This document shows, piece after piece, positions 56,979 through 64,000 of a DNA stretch of 64,000 nt. Origin of the DNA: Nocardia altamirensis NBRC 108246 (GTDB lineage Bacteria; Actinomycetota; Actinomycetes; Mycobacteriales; Mycobacteriaceae). A program made the position numbers and the translations under genes. The stretch is taken from the NCBI RefSeq assembly GCF_001612685.1, contig NZ_BDAY01000010.1:1-64000 (forward strand), in the 5' to 3' direction. Below the pieces are notes generated by a model. The model was given only the letters and a program-made list of their open reading frames with translations. It was not told the DNA's origin and searched no databases. Each line of letters begins with the position of its first letter. The first letter of the stretch is position 1.

Positions 56979-57947
56979 TCAAGCCGACCAGCCGAATTCG
57001 GAATCATTGGTCGAGTTGACGTACGGCGGGTGACCGGGCTGGGCAGTATCACAATCGTCATCCGCTTCGGGCTCGACAACCCGATAGAGGCCTGGCGGCC
57101 GCTCGTCGGCGCGCACGCTGTCCAGCAAATCGTGTGTGCGAGCGGCCAGTTCGGGGATGCGGGCGGTCGGGCCGCTGGCCGCGGTCGCGGTCAACGGCAC
57201 CTCCGCGGCTTCGCTCAGCAGGCCGAGCACGTCCGCGGTCACCGCGGGAACGCCGACGCGCGCCGACCGGTCCTCGATCGGCACAAGCACCGTGCCGCCT
57301 GCGACGGACAACAGCGACAACGCGCGCGAGCCCAGCGGATCGGCCAGCGCGGCCTGTACCCTGCGCAGCCTGCGCCGAGCCGCCGCGACGCCGGCACCGG
57401 GTCTTCGCTCCTCCGGGTGCGCCGGAATACTCAGCGCCACAACCTGATAGGCGGGCGCCACCGCGATCCCGGTCTGTTTGGCCAGCTCGGCGACGCCGTG
57501 CCCGCCGAGCAGCGCGGACACCAGGGTCTGCGCTGCGGTCTGGTGTTCTCTTGCTACCACGCGATGTTCGTCCACGTAGGCCGTCGAGGTGGTGACCGTG
57601 ACCATCTCGAGCACACGCAGCATCAGCTGCGCGCCCGCGACCACCTTGTCGTCCTCGGTCTCGGCCGCAATGAACGCCAGACCCGAGCGGAGCTCGTCGT
57701 GATAGGCGCCGAGCACGGTCTCCAGCGCCACGCCCTCGCGCGCCCATCGTGTTGCGCTGCCTGCGATTTCGGGCGGTTCGGCGACCGGAGCCCGGCGCGG
57801 ACCCAGCCGCTCGACCGCCGCCGCCACACAGTTTCTGGTGGCGGCGGCGACCTCACCGGACGAGGGGTCACCCGGCGGCCTTGCCAAGTAATCGAGCAGC
57901 TTCGATGCCAGATTATCGGAATTCGATCTCACCCGCTGTGCCGTCAT
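56979..57947 (-). CDS. truncated CdaR-like protein without DNA-binding domain
   Basis: 322 aa, paralogous to the regulator at 50439-51659: TRWAREGVALETVLGAYHDELRSGLAFI, ALLGGHGVAELAKQTGIAVAPAYQVVALSIPAHPEE and LRRVQAALADPLGSRALSLLSVAGGTVLVPIEDRS align block by block. After PPGLYRVVE it diverges and ends; the C-terminal HTH_30 present in the 406-aa relative is missing, and no HTH remnant is seen downstream. It may be a sensor or dominant-negative partner, or a decayed regulator. Confidence 0.75.
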   Translation of the reverse strand: MTAQRVRSNSDNLASKLLDYLARPPGDPSSGEVAAATRNCVAAAVERLGPRRAPVAEPPEIAGSATRWAREGVALETVLGAYHDELRSGLAFIAAETEDDKVVAGAQLMLRVLEMVTVTTSTAYVDEHRVVAREHQTAAQTLVSALLGGHGVAELAKQTGIAVAPAYQVVALSIPAHPEERRPGAGVAAARRRLRRVQAALADPLGSRALSLLSVAGGTVLVPIEDRSARVGVPAVTADVLGLLSEAAEVPLTATAASGPTARIPELAARTHDLLDSVRADERPPGLYRVVEPEADDDCDTAQPGHPPYVNSTNDSEFGWSA

Positions 57948-58489
57948 GACTAATGAAGGCTAGCGACGATTTCCGGCCGCGAACGAGATACGCTGCCGGA
58001 ATCGGGGAAGTCATCAGTGCCAACCCGGCTCGTTGGGCGAATTCACAAGAATCAGAAACATTTTCGCGAGAGAGCACGCACTACCTGAACGTGCTTTTCG
58101 ATCGCTGAAAGTGTGCCACCCGCATAAAATCTGCGGCCGGGGCCGGGGGCAGCCGAAAGAAATGAGCGGCGCAGCGCCGACCGCGCAAACCGGCGCTGCG
58201 TCGCTCATTTCAACATTAAGCCCGGTCAGGCACCCGTGCCCAGCGCTCGACCCGACTGTCGGGAACACTCATCGCCGCAACGTCGGATGACTGGTACCTT
58301 GCACAAGCACCGCGCCCTTACGCTGGCAGCGCGGGGTGTTGCATGGATCAACGGAGCGCTGGGCGAACCTGTGAGCTGTCCCATGGGATACGAAGAACAA
58401 CTGTGCAGCCGCTCGGACCCCCGATAGCATCGAGCGCTGCGCGCACCTACGGCGATACAGCAGAGTTCGAAGGGCAGGCACCACTACAG
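57948..58489. other. 542-base divergent intergenic region before accD
   Basis: Holds a 21-base-arm hairpin (58159-58211), a locally AT-richer stretch at about 58020-58130, and no plausible gene; short frames through it cross the hairpin in both directions. Confidence 0.55.
58159..58211. repeat. long inverted repeat, possible RNA hairpin or bidirectional terminator
   Basis: Arms 58159-58179 and 58191-58211 match at 20 of 21 positions (GAAATGAGCG then CGCAGCGCCG, one mismatch between), with an 11-base loop. It lies between divergent genes, not behind a stop codon. On the minus strand the stem is followed by TTTC, on the plus strand by AACATT. It may end an unannotated small RNA or form part of the accD leader. 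Confidence 0.75.
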
Positions 58490-60040
58490 ATGAGCGGTAC
58501 GCGAGAGAAGCTTGAAGAGCTCCGGGGCATCCTGGAGCTAGCCGAAGAGCCCGCCGGTGAAACCGGCATCGCGAAGCGCAAGGCCAAGGGCATACCCAGC
58601 GCACGGGAACGGGTACGCGCACTGCTCGATCCAGGCAGCTTTGTCGAGATGGGCGCGTTGATGCGCGCGCCGGGCGGCGGCAAGAACGCCATGTACGGCG
58701 ACGGCGTCGTCACCGGTCGCGGCCGCATCGACGGCAGGCCGATCGTGGTGATCGCGCACGACCAGACCGTGCACGGCGGTTCGGTCGGCGAGATGTTCGG
58801 CCGCAAGGTCGCCGCCGCCATGGAATTCGCCTACGAGAAGGCCTGCCCGGTCGTGGCGATCAACGACTCCGGCGGCGCCCGCATCCAGGACGCGGTGACC
58901 TCGCTGGCCTGGTATGCGCTGATGTGCCGCCGCCAAGAGGACCTCTCCGGGTACGTGCCGCAGGTGGCGGTCATGCTCGGCAAGTGCGCGGCGGGCTCGG
59001 TGTACGGCCCGGTCAACATGGATGTGCTGGTCGCGACGGACAAGTCGTACATGTTCGTCACCGGCCCCGAGGTCATCAAGGCGGTGACCGGCGAGCAGGT
59101 CACCGCGGAGGAGCTCGGCGGCGCCGCCGTCCAGGCCCGCAACGGCACCATCCACCATGTCGCGCCCGACGAGCAGGCCGCGTTCGACTGGGTGCGCAAC
59201 TACCTCAGTTACCTGCCGACCAGCTGCCTCGAGCAGCCGCCGGTGGTCAATCCCGGGTTGGAGCCCGAGCTGACCAGCCATGACCTGGAACTCAATTCGA
59301 TCATTCCGGACGCCGACAAGGTCGGCTACGACATGCACGAGATCCTGCTGCGGATCTTCGACGACGGCGACTTCCACGAGATAGGCGCCGACACCGCGCA
59401 GAACCTGATCACCGGTTTCGCCAGGGTCGACGGCCGCAGCGTCGGCGTGGTCGCCAACCAACCGCAGGTGCTCGGCGGCGCGCTCGACGCGCAATGCTCG
59501 GACAAGGCAACGCATTTCATCCGGCTCTGCAACGCCTTCGGGCTGCCGCTCGTCTTCGTCGTCGACACCCCCGGCGTGCTGCCCGGCGTCGAGGAGGAGC
59601 GCAACGGCGTGATCAAGCGCGGCGGGCGCTTCTTCCGCGCGGTCATCGAGGCGACCGTGCCGATCGTGACGATCGTGACCCGCAAGGCCTACGGCGGCGG
59701 CTACGCGGTGATGGGCTGCAAGCAGCTCGGCGCCGACATCAGCCTGGCCTGGCCGACCGCGCGGATCGCGGTGATGGGCGCCGAGAGCATGGTCGGCATC
59801 ATCGGCCGCAAGCAGCTGGAGGCCACCCCGGTCGAGCAGCGCGCCGCGGTGCGCCAGCAGATGATCGACTTCTACAACGCCACCATGGCCACGCCGTGGA
59901 TCGCCGCCGAACGCGGCTACGTCGACGCCGTCATCGAGCCTGCGCAGACCCGGCTGGAGATCCGCAAGGCGCTGCGACTGCTGCGCGACAAGTCGGCGAC
60001 GAAGCCGAACCCGCGCAAGCACAGCCTGATGCCCGTATAA
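58490..60040 (+). CDS. acyl-CoA carboxylase carboxyltransferase (beta) subunit, AccD4-like
   Basis: 516 aa. [104 protein letters not shown] and [34 protein letters not shown] are carboxyltransferase blocks, closest in memory to mycobacterial AccD4 (Rv3799c). It carboxylates acyl-CoA with a biotinylated alpha subunit, not present here. AccD4 in mycobacteria sits with fadD32 and pks13 for mycolate condensation; this copy is alone, so it may be a paralogue. ATG 58490 begins the conserved part. Confidence 0.9.
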   Translation: MSGTREKLEELRGILELAEEPAGETGIAKRKAKGIPSARERVRALLDPGSFVEMGALMRAPGGGKNAMYGDGVVTGRGRIDGRPIVVIAHDQTVHGGSVGEMFGRKVAAAMEFAYEKACPVVAINDSGGARIQDAVTSLAWYALMCRRQEDLSGYVPQVAVMLGKCAAGSVYGPVNMDVLVATDKSYMFVTGPEVIKAVTGEQVTAEELGGAAVQARNGTIHHVAPDEQAAFDWVRNYLSYLPTSCLEQPPVVNPGLEPELTSHDLELNSIIPDADKVGYDMHEILLRIFDDGDFHEIGADTAQNLITGFARVDGRSVGVVANQPQVLGGALDAQCSDKATHFIRLCNAFGLPLVFVVDTPGVLPGVEEERNGVIKRGGRFFRAVIEATVPIVTIVTRKAYGGGYAVMGCKQLGADISLAWPTARIAVMGAESMVGIIGRKQLEATPVEQRAAVRQQMIDFYNATMATPWIAAERGYVDAVIEPAQTRLEIRKALRLLRDKSATKPNPRKHSLMPV

Positions 60041-60047
60041 GGCAACG

Positions 60048-60084
60048 TCGCCCGGTTGTGTTGTGTCACAACACGACCGGGCGA
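60048..60084 (+). terminator. terminator after accD
   Basis: TCGCCCGGTTGTGTTGTG (60048-60065) pairs with 60067-60084 with one mismatch, starting seven bases past the stop codon. Confidence 0.8.
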
Positions 60085-60248
60085 ATGATCATGGGTTGTC
60101 CGGTGCTGCGCAGCCGACCGGACGCGCAGCGCGCCGATGACCTAGCTTCGACAGTGTGCCCGGCCGTCGTTCGCCGCGATGGGGCCGGGCACGCGACGTG
60201 CCCGCCGCCTGTTCCCTACCCTCGCCGGCGGGCACGTCGCACACCCGC

Positions 60249-60833
60249 TCAGCTGTGGCTGCCCCAGCGCAGATCCGCAGTGGCCCACTCCATTTCCCAC
60301 ATCCGCAGGCGTCGCTGATCCAGGGTGTGCCGCAGCCCGACGTAGCAACCGGCGAGCAGAACCGTTGCCCCGAACACCGCGCCCGTGGTGAGCAGCAGGG
60401 CCTTGCTGAGGGCCTTGGATTGCGACGGTGGTTCGACGATCCTTCCGGCGCCGTTGAGCCAAAGGGTCACGGTCGCACCTGGTTCCACCACGGTGGGCGA
60501 CTGGTAGTCGTCGGTGTGCAGCGTGCCGTCGGCGTCCTTCCACTGCACGGTGGCAGGCATGATCGGCGCGTACAGCGGCGCCTTCCCGGTCGCGGTCACC
60601 GTCGCCTCGATCTGCCGCAGCTGCGCCGTTTCGGCCTGCACCGCAGCGGATTCCGTGCGATAGACCCTGGTGCCGACCGACATGATCAGCACCGGCAGGA
60701 TTATCAGGAACACCAGCGCCAGCGCGACGGCGACCAGGGTTTGCACCCGATCTTCCTTGCGGCGCATCGGATTACGATCCAGCCCGACGCGTCGGCACGT
60801 CCGGCGGTACCTGCTCACCGACTCAGTGGTCAT
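60249..60833 (-). CDS. Rv1733c-like membrane protein
   Basis: 194 aa. Two membrane helices (about 30-52 and 144-168) enclose an outside domain: RVYRTESAAVQAETAQLRQIEATVTA, then PATVQWKDADGTLHTDDYQSPTVVEPGATVTLWLNGAGRIVEPP. This is the layout of the mycobacterial Rv1733c family; in M. tuberculosis the founding member is a DosR-regulated antigen of unknown function. It overlaps the upstream TetR gene by four bases, so it is cotranscribed with its probable regulator. Confidence 0.82.
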   Translation of the reverse strand: MTTESVSRYRRTCRRVGLDRNPMRRKEDRVQTLVAVALALVFLIILPVLIMSVGTRVYRTESAAVQAETAQLRQIEATVTATGKAPLYAPIMPATVQWKDADGTLHTDDYQSPTVVEPGATVTLWLNGAGRIVEPPSQSKALSKALLLTTGAVFGATVLLAGCYVGLRHTLDQRRLRMWEMEWATADLRWGSHS

Positions 60834-61474
60834 GACGGTGACTCCTCGTTCCGGAATTCGGTGGTGAGTGCGACAAGAGTGTCGAAGTATTCCTCGATGA
60901 GTTCGGGTAGGCCGTTCGGATCGTCGCCTGCGGCCCACGCCTGCAGCGCTGCGATGAGCAGTCCCGCGCCCGCGGCCACCGCGGCGGCCGGGCGCGCGTC
61001 CCGCTCCGGGTCGACGCCGAGGCGAGCGGCGATGATCCGCACCGATTCTCGCTGACCTTCGACGCGAATGCGCTGATATCCGGCGAACAACTGCGGTTCG
61101 TCGTCGAATCGTTGGAACAGCGCCCACCGCCTGGCCAGCAGCTCCGCACGCTCGCCGCCGTGCTCGGCTTCGAACCAATCGTGGATGGCGTTGCGGTAGG
61201 CAAGCAATGGGGGTTCGGACACGGGCCTGCGGCACAGCGCGTCGTTGAACGAGTGCACGTCTTGGTCGACATCACCGAGGACGGCATCGACGATGGACGT
61301 GAAGTGGCGACTGAAGGTGCGCCGGGTGACCCCCGCGCGCACCGCGATGTCTTCGACGGCAACGGCGTCGAAACCTCGCTCGGTGAGCAGATCGAAGGCC
61401 GCGCGCGTCAGCGCCTCTCTGCTGCGTACGGTGCGCAGCCGACGGCCATCCAGATCGACACCGGTGTCGTTCAT
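60830..61474 (-). CDS. TetR-family regulator
   Basis: 214 aa. HTH at about residues 20-65: LTRAAFDLLTERGFDAVAVEDIAVRAGVTRRTFSRHFTSIVDAV. The C-terminal part resembles actinobacterial acyl-CoA- or drug-responsive TetR proteins (MftR-like). First gene of a two-gene unit with the Rv1733c-like protein. A near-perfect palindrome lies 19 bases upstream. Confidence 0.88.
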   Translation of the reverse strand: MNDTGVDLDGRRLRTVRSREALTRAAFDLLTERGFDAVAVEDIAVRAGVTRRTFSRHFTSIVDAVLGDVDQDVHSFNDALCRRPVSEPPLLAYRNAIHDWFEAEHGGERAELLARRWALFQRFDDEPQLFAGYQRIRVEGQRESVRIIAARLGVDPERDARPAAAVAAGAGLLIAALQAWAAGDDPNGLPELIEEYFDTLVALTTEFRNEESPS

Positions 61475-61492
61475 AACTTCACTCTACCACCT

Positions 61493-61513
61493 TATTGTCC
61501 CATTGGGACAATA
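61493..61513. promoter_or_regulatory. autoregulatory operator of TetR/Rv1733c-like unit
   Basis: Perfect nine-base arms TATTGTCCC and GGGACAATA separated by ATT, 19 bases upstream of the TetR start, where bound repressor would block transcription. Confidence 0.75.
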
Positions 61514-61658
61514 CATCGCCACGCCGTGTCGACGTGCCTCGGGAGCAGCAATCGGCACACCACGTCGAGGGCTGGTGGCAATTCGTCACGGTTATCAGAT
61601 GCCCATTTCGGCGGCACCGAATCACGCCGGACCGTTCCGGTGTGCGAGAGGGGCAGCG

Positions 61659-62555
61659 TCAGCCCGTGGGTCCCGCGGGCTCATCGAGGATCGCGGGCTG
61701 GCGCCTGCGCAGCGCTTCGAGCAGGCCGACGGTGTACTCCGGCGGCGCGGCGTGCACCGAAAGTTGGTTCGCCACCGCGCGATACGCGTCCAGGTCGGCC
61801 TGCTTGTCCAAGTACAGCGCGCTGGTCAGCTGCTGCAGATAGACGATGTCGGGCAGGTCGGCCTCGGCGAAACGCAGGATGGTGAAGGCCCCGTCGGCCA
61901 GCGCGGGCCCGCCGACATGGTCGGCGAGCACCTGGACGGTGACGTTCGGCCTCGCCACCGCACGCAGCAGCTGCTCGATCTGGGCGCGCCACACCGCGGA
62001 GCCACCGATCGGACGGCGCAGCGCGGCCTCCTCGACGATCACCCACAATTGCGGCGGGTCGAGCCGGTCGAGGATGTTCTGACGGCGCATCCGCAGCGTG
62101 ACCCGGCGTTCGATCGCGGACTGCGGCTCGTTCGAATGGGCAAGCGACAGCAGCACCCGCGCATATTCGGGGGTCTGCAGCAGCTCGGGCACCGCCCTCG
62201 GCTCGTAGGCACGGACCAGCGTGGCCGCCTGCTCCAAGCCGAGATAGGTGTCGTACCACTTGGGCAGCCAGTCGCTGTCCCGATGCCACCAGCCCGACGC
62301 GTTGGCCTGCCTGGCCAGCTCCAGGTACTCCTCGCGCTCGATCGGGTCGGCGATGCGATACAGATCCAGCAGATCCTCGAGGTCGCGCTCCCGGAAACCG
62401 GTGCGGCCCAGCTCGAGTCGGCTGATCTTGGAGTGCGAGCCGCGGATCGCGTCGCCCGCCTCCTCCCTGCTGATCTCGGCCGCCTCCCGGAGCCTGCGCA
62501 GCCTGCCGCCGAGCACCATCCGGAGCACGGTGGGGCCACCACCGGCCGGACTCAT
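61659..62555 (-). CDS. XRE-family regulator with DUF5753 domain
   Basis: 298 aa. HTH near residues 12-66 (LGGRLRRLREAAEISREEAGDAIRGSHSKISRLELGRTGF), then DUF5753 (WYDTYLGLEQAATLVRAYEPRAVPELLQTPEYARVLL, VIVEEAALRRPIGGSAVWRAQIEQLLRAVARPNVTVQVL, HVGGPALADGAFTILRFAEADLPDIVYLQQLTSALYLD). In Streptomyces such genes usually precede a DUF397 gene; none is seen on the downstream side here. Start chosen at MSPAGGG, with no strong ribosome site. Confidence 0.87.
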   Translation of the reverse strand: MSPAGGGPTVLRMVLGGRLRRLREAAEISREEAGDAIRGSHSKISRLELGRTGFRERDLEDLLDLYRIADPIEREEYLELARQANASGWWHRDSDWLPKWYDTYLGLEQAATLVRAYEPRAVPELLQTPEYARVLLSLAHSNEPQSAIERRVTLRMRRQNILDRLDPPQLWVIVEEAALRRPIGGSAVWRAQIEQLLRAVARPNVTVQVLADHVGGPALADGAFTILRFAEADLPDIVYLQQLTSALYLDKQADLDAYRAVANQLSVHAAPPEYTVGLLEALRRRQPAILDEPAGPTG

Positions 62556-62681
62556 CCCGACACGGAGGGGTTCAGCAGACTGCCGCACCTCCGAAGCACG
62601 CATTCTTCGAGTTTGCCACGCGACGACTGTCCGTTTCTACTGCCCAAAGACCCTGTGCCGGTGACCGAAGACGCCGTGCTT

Positions 62682-63749
62682 TCAGCGCAACGCGACGTCC
62701 GCGATCGCCCGCCCGAACAGCTTTCTGCCATCACAGGTCGCGGTAAGCGCGAGGGTTGCCGTCCGCTGTTCCCGGTCGAGATCCTTGATCTTGCCCCGGA
62801 ATTCGATGACGCTCGCCGTGGTCGCCGCCACCGGCGCGAACCCGGCGAAGCGCACGCCGTACCCGGTGACGGCGGCGGGATCGCCGAGCCATTCGGTGAG
62901 GTAGCCCGCGCCGAGGCCCATGGTGAGCAGGCCGTGCGAGACGACATCCGGAAGGCCTGCGCTGCGCGCGACCAGGTCGCTGAAGTGGATCGGATTCGAA
63001 TCACCGGACACCCCTGCGTAATTCACCAGATCACCGCGGGAGAGCACGAACGAACGCGACGGCAGTTCCATGCCGACCGACAACTCGTCGAAGCTCGGCA
63101 CCGTCCGCGGCGTCCGTTGCCGATCCTTCGGGTCGGCGGCCGGCGGTTCATCGAAACATTCGACCACACCGGCCTCTTCGCCCAGGGCGGCCCGCTGCAA
63201 CGCGGCCTCGTGCCGGTCGGCGCCCGACTGCCCGGACATGATGACGCCGTCGACGGCCGTCCGCAGCTCGGTGGCGATCTCGACGCCGGTCTGGGCGACC
63301 GCGGTGGAGGTCGCGGTCTGCAGCAGCTCCTTGTGCTGGTTGGTGAGCACGTTCTTGGTCACCATGAAGTCTTTGTCGCCGAACTGGCGGAACGACTCGA
63401 TATAGGAGACGCAGTGCAGCTGATCGCCCGCAAGCACGGGGCGGTGCACCTGGATCGACTGCTCGGTCTGCAGCACCTGGCCGATGTCGTAGGCGGACAG
63501 CACCGACTCGAACATCTTGCGCTGCATCAACATCAGCACGATCGAGGTGAAGGTGAGCGGCGCAACCAGGCCGTCGTAGCCAAGGTCGGCAGCCGCCGAT
63601 TCGTGCCAGTGTGCCGGATGCCTGTCCTGCAGAGCGCGCGCGAATTCACGGATCTTCTCGCGCCCTACTTCGTAGTGCTCCGTCATCCGGTAGTGGCGCC
63701 CAACCAGGGCCTGCGCTTGTTCGGATGCAGTGGTCGTGATGTCGTTCAT
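62682..63749 (-). CDS. fused (3R)-hydroxyacyl-ACP dehydratase HadA/HadB-like
   Basis: 355 aa, two hot-dog domains. N-terminal half: GRHYRMTEHYEVGREKIREFARALQDRHPAHW, LVAPLTFTSIVLMLMQRKMFE, DQLHCVSYIESFRQFGDKDFMVTKNVLTNQ (HadA/FAS1-type). C-terminal half: YAGVSGDSNPIHFSDLVARSAGLPDVVSHGLLTMGLGAGYL carries the hydratase-2 motif with Asp and His. It dehydrates 3-hydroxyacyl intermediates, in mycolate producers during FAS-II elongation. AAAGAGG precedes the ATG. Whether it is the main HadAB or an accessory copy cannot be told here. Confidence 0.87.
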   Translation of the reverse strand: MNDITTTASEQAQALVGRHYRMTEHYEVGREKIREFARALQDRHPAHWHESAAADLGYDGLVAPLTFTSIVLMLMQRKMFESVLSAYDIGQVLQTEQSIQVHRPVLAGDQLHCVSYIESFRQFGDKDFMVTKNVLTNQHKELLQTATSTAVAQTGVEIATELRTAVDGVIMSGQSGADRHEAALQRAALGEEAGVVECFDEPPAADPKDRQRTPRTVPSFDELSVGMELPSRSFVLSRGDLVNYAGVSGDSNPIHFSDLVARSAGLPDVVSHGLLTMGLGAGYLTEWLGDPAAVTGYGVRFAGFAPVAATTASVIEFRGKIKDLDREQRTATLALTATCDGRKLFGRAIADVALR

Positions 63750-64000
63750 GTGCCTCTTTCGCGAATCCGCGGCGTCGAGCTCGCCCGGACCGCAACACAA
63801 TACCGAAACGCGGCATGGTCACCTCCCGCGGGCGGGAAGAGCGGACCGGGCTCCACCGAGACGAAGGAGCGTCGTCCGTGATTGATCGCCGCATCGGCGC
63901 CGAGTGCAACACCAAATATTCAGGAGGCTTGACGCCGACCCCGCACTCGGCAACCGTTCAGCATTCGTTGGGCGCAGGCACACCGTGCAGTCGCTGATCC
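63750..64000. other. right-edge sequence without recognised gene
   Basis: Leader of the HadAB-like gene plus unassigned sequence. A 60-codon rightward frame (63815-63997) has no recognisable features. Confidence 0.4.

Noticed and set aside
56620-56982. 120-codon frame coupled to the antigen-85-like gene
   Set aside because: The four-base overlap is suggestive, but composition is non-descript and no similarity is recognised; left as intergenic.
58014-58290. Opposing short frames (84 and 85 codons) across the hairpin
   Set aside because: They overlap each other on opposite strands and owe their openness to the inverted repeat; no ribosome sites or motifs.

Overview
The window is high-GC DNA from a mycolic-acid actinobacterium, most likely Nocardia or a close relative in the Nocardiaceae. 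This is inferred from gene content. There is an MmpL transporter, an antigen-85-like esterase, a fused HadA/HadB dehydratase, an AccD4-like carboxyltransferase, a protein O-mannosyltransferase and a GT87 mannosyltransferase. There is also a Nocardia-type carboxylic acid reductase, many F420/luciferase-like oxidoreductases, and P450s closely similar to mycobacterial CYP51, CYP123 and CYP125. I saw no rRNA, tRNA, CRISPR array, insertion sequence or prophage.

Layout. 1-9.4 kb: a cytoplasmic molybdopterin oxidoreductase, two DUF385 (F420-type) proteins, an MmpL transporter, an F420/luciferase-like oxidoreductase and an exported GH1-like glycosidase. 9.4-15.5 kb: a TetR/NmrA-like divergent pair with two matching operators, a ChoD-like cholesterol oxidase, an XRE regulator and a GT87 mannosyltransferase. 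15.5-28.3 kb: carboxylic acid reductase, a divergent MFS exporter, a tandem pair of NtaA-type monooxygenases, a protein mannosyltransferase, and a TetR-controlled MFS plus FAD-monooxygenase operon.

28.4-44.8 kb is the most distinctive part. It is a rearranged version of the mycobacterial cyp51/cyp123 locus (Rv0763c-Rv0771 in M. tuberculosis). The left-going operon is cyp123, SDR, ferredoxin, SnoaL-like protein, an unknown 419-aa protein and a FadD19-like ligase. Next to it lies a second left-going operon of aldehyde dehydrogenase, CYP125-like P450 and glutathione peroxidase. The right-going operon is aldehyde dehydrogenase, SDR, hydroxyisobutyrate-dehydrogenase-like protein, carboxymuconolactone-decarboxylase-like protein and a 3-ketosteroid-dehydrogenase-like flavoprotein, followed by a TetR gene. 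cyp51 stands alone at the left edge. Three KstR-like boxes tie it to sterol catabolism. A second, different palindrome (TCCAGACAnnTGTCC and variants) recurs just downstream of the candidate -10 at cyp51, at both sides of the cyp123/aldehyde dehydrogenase divergent promoter, and over the start of the TetR gene. I propose it is that TetR's operator. The gene set could remove a 14-methyl group, oxidise a sterol side chain to an acid, activate it as a CoA ester and oxidise ring A; this pathway is inference.

44.8-64 kb is mixed housekeeping and accessory sequence: a GlxA-type regulator, a luciferase-like oxidoreductase, a MaoC-like protein with a degenerate second domain, a secreted lipase, a CdaR-type regulator and a truncated paralogue of it, an FkbH-like HAD protein lacking its nucleophile Asp, an ECF41-type sigma factor facing a DoxX gene, a GMC oxidoreductase, an antigen-85-like esterase, a long hairpin in front of accD, a TetR/Rv1733c-like operon with a near-perfect operator, a DUF5753 regulator and the fused HadAB dehydratase.
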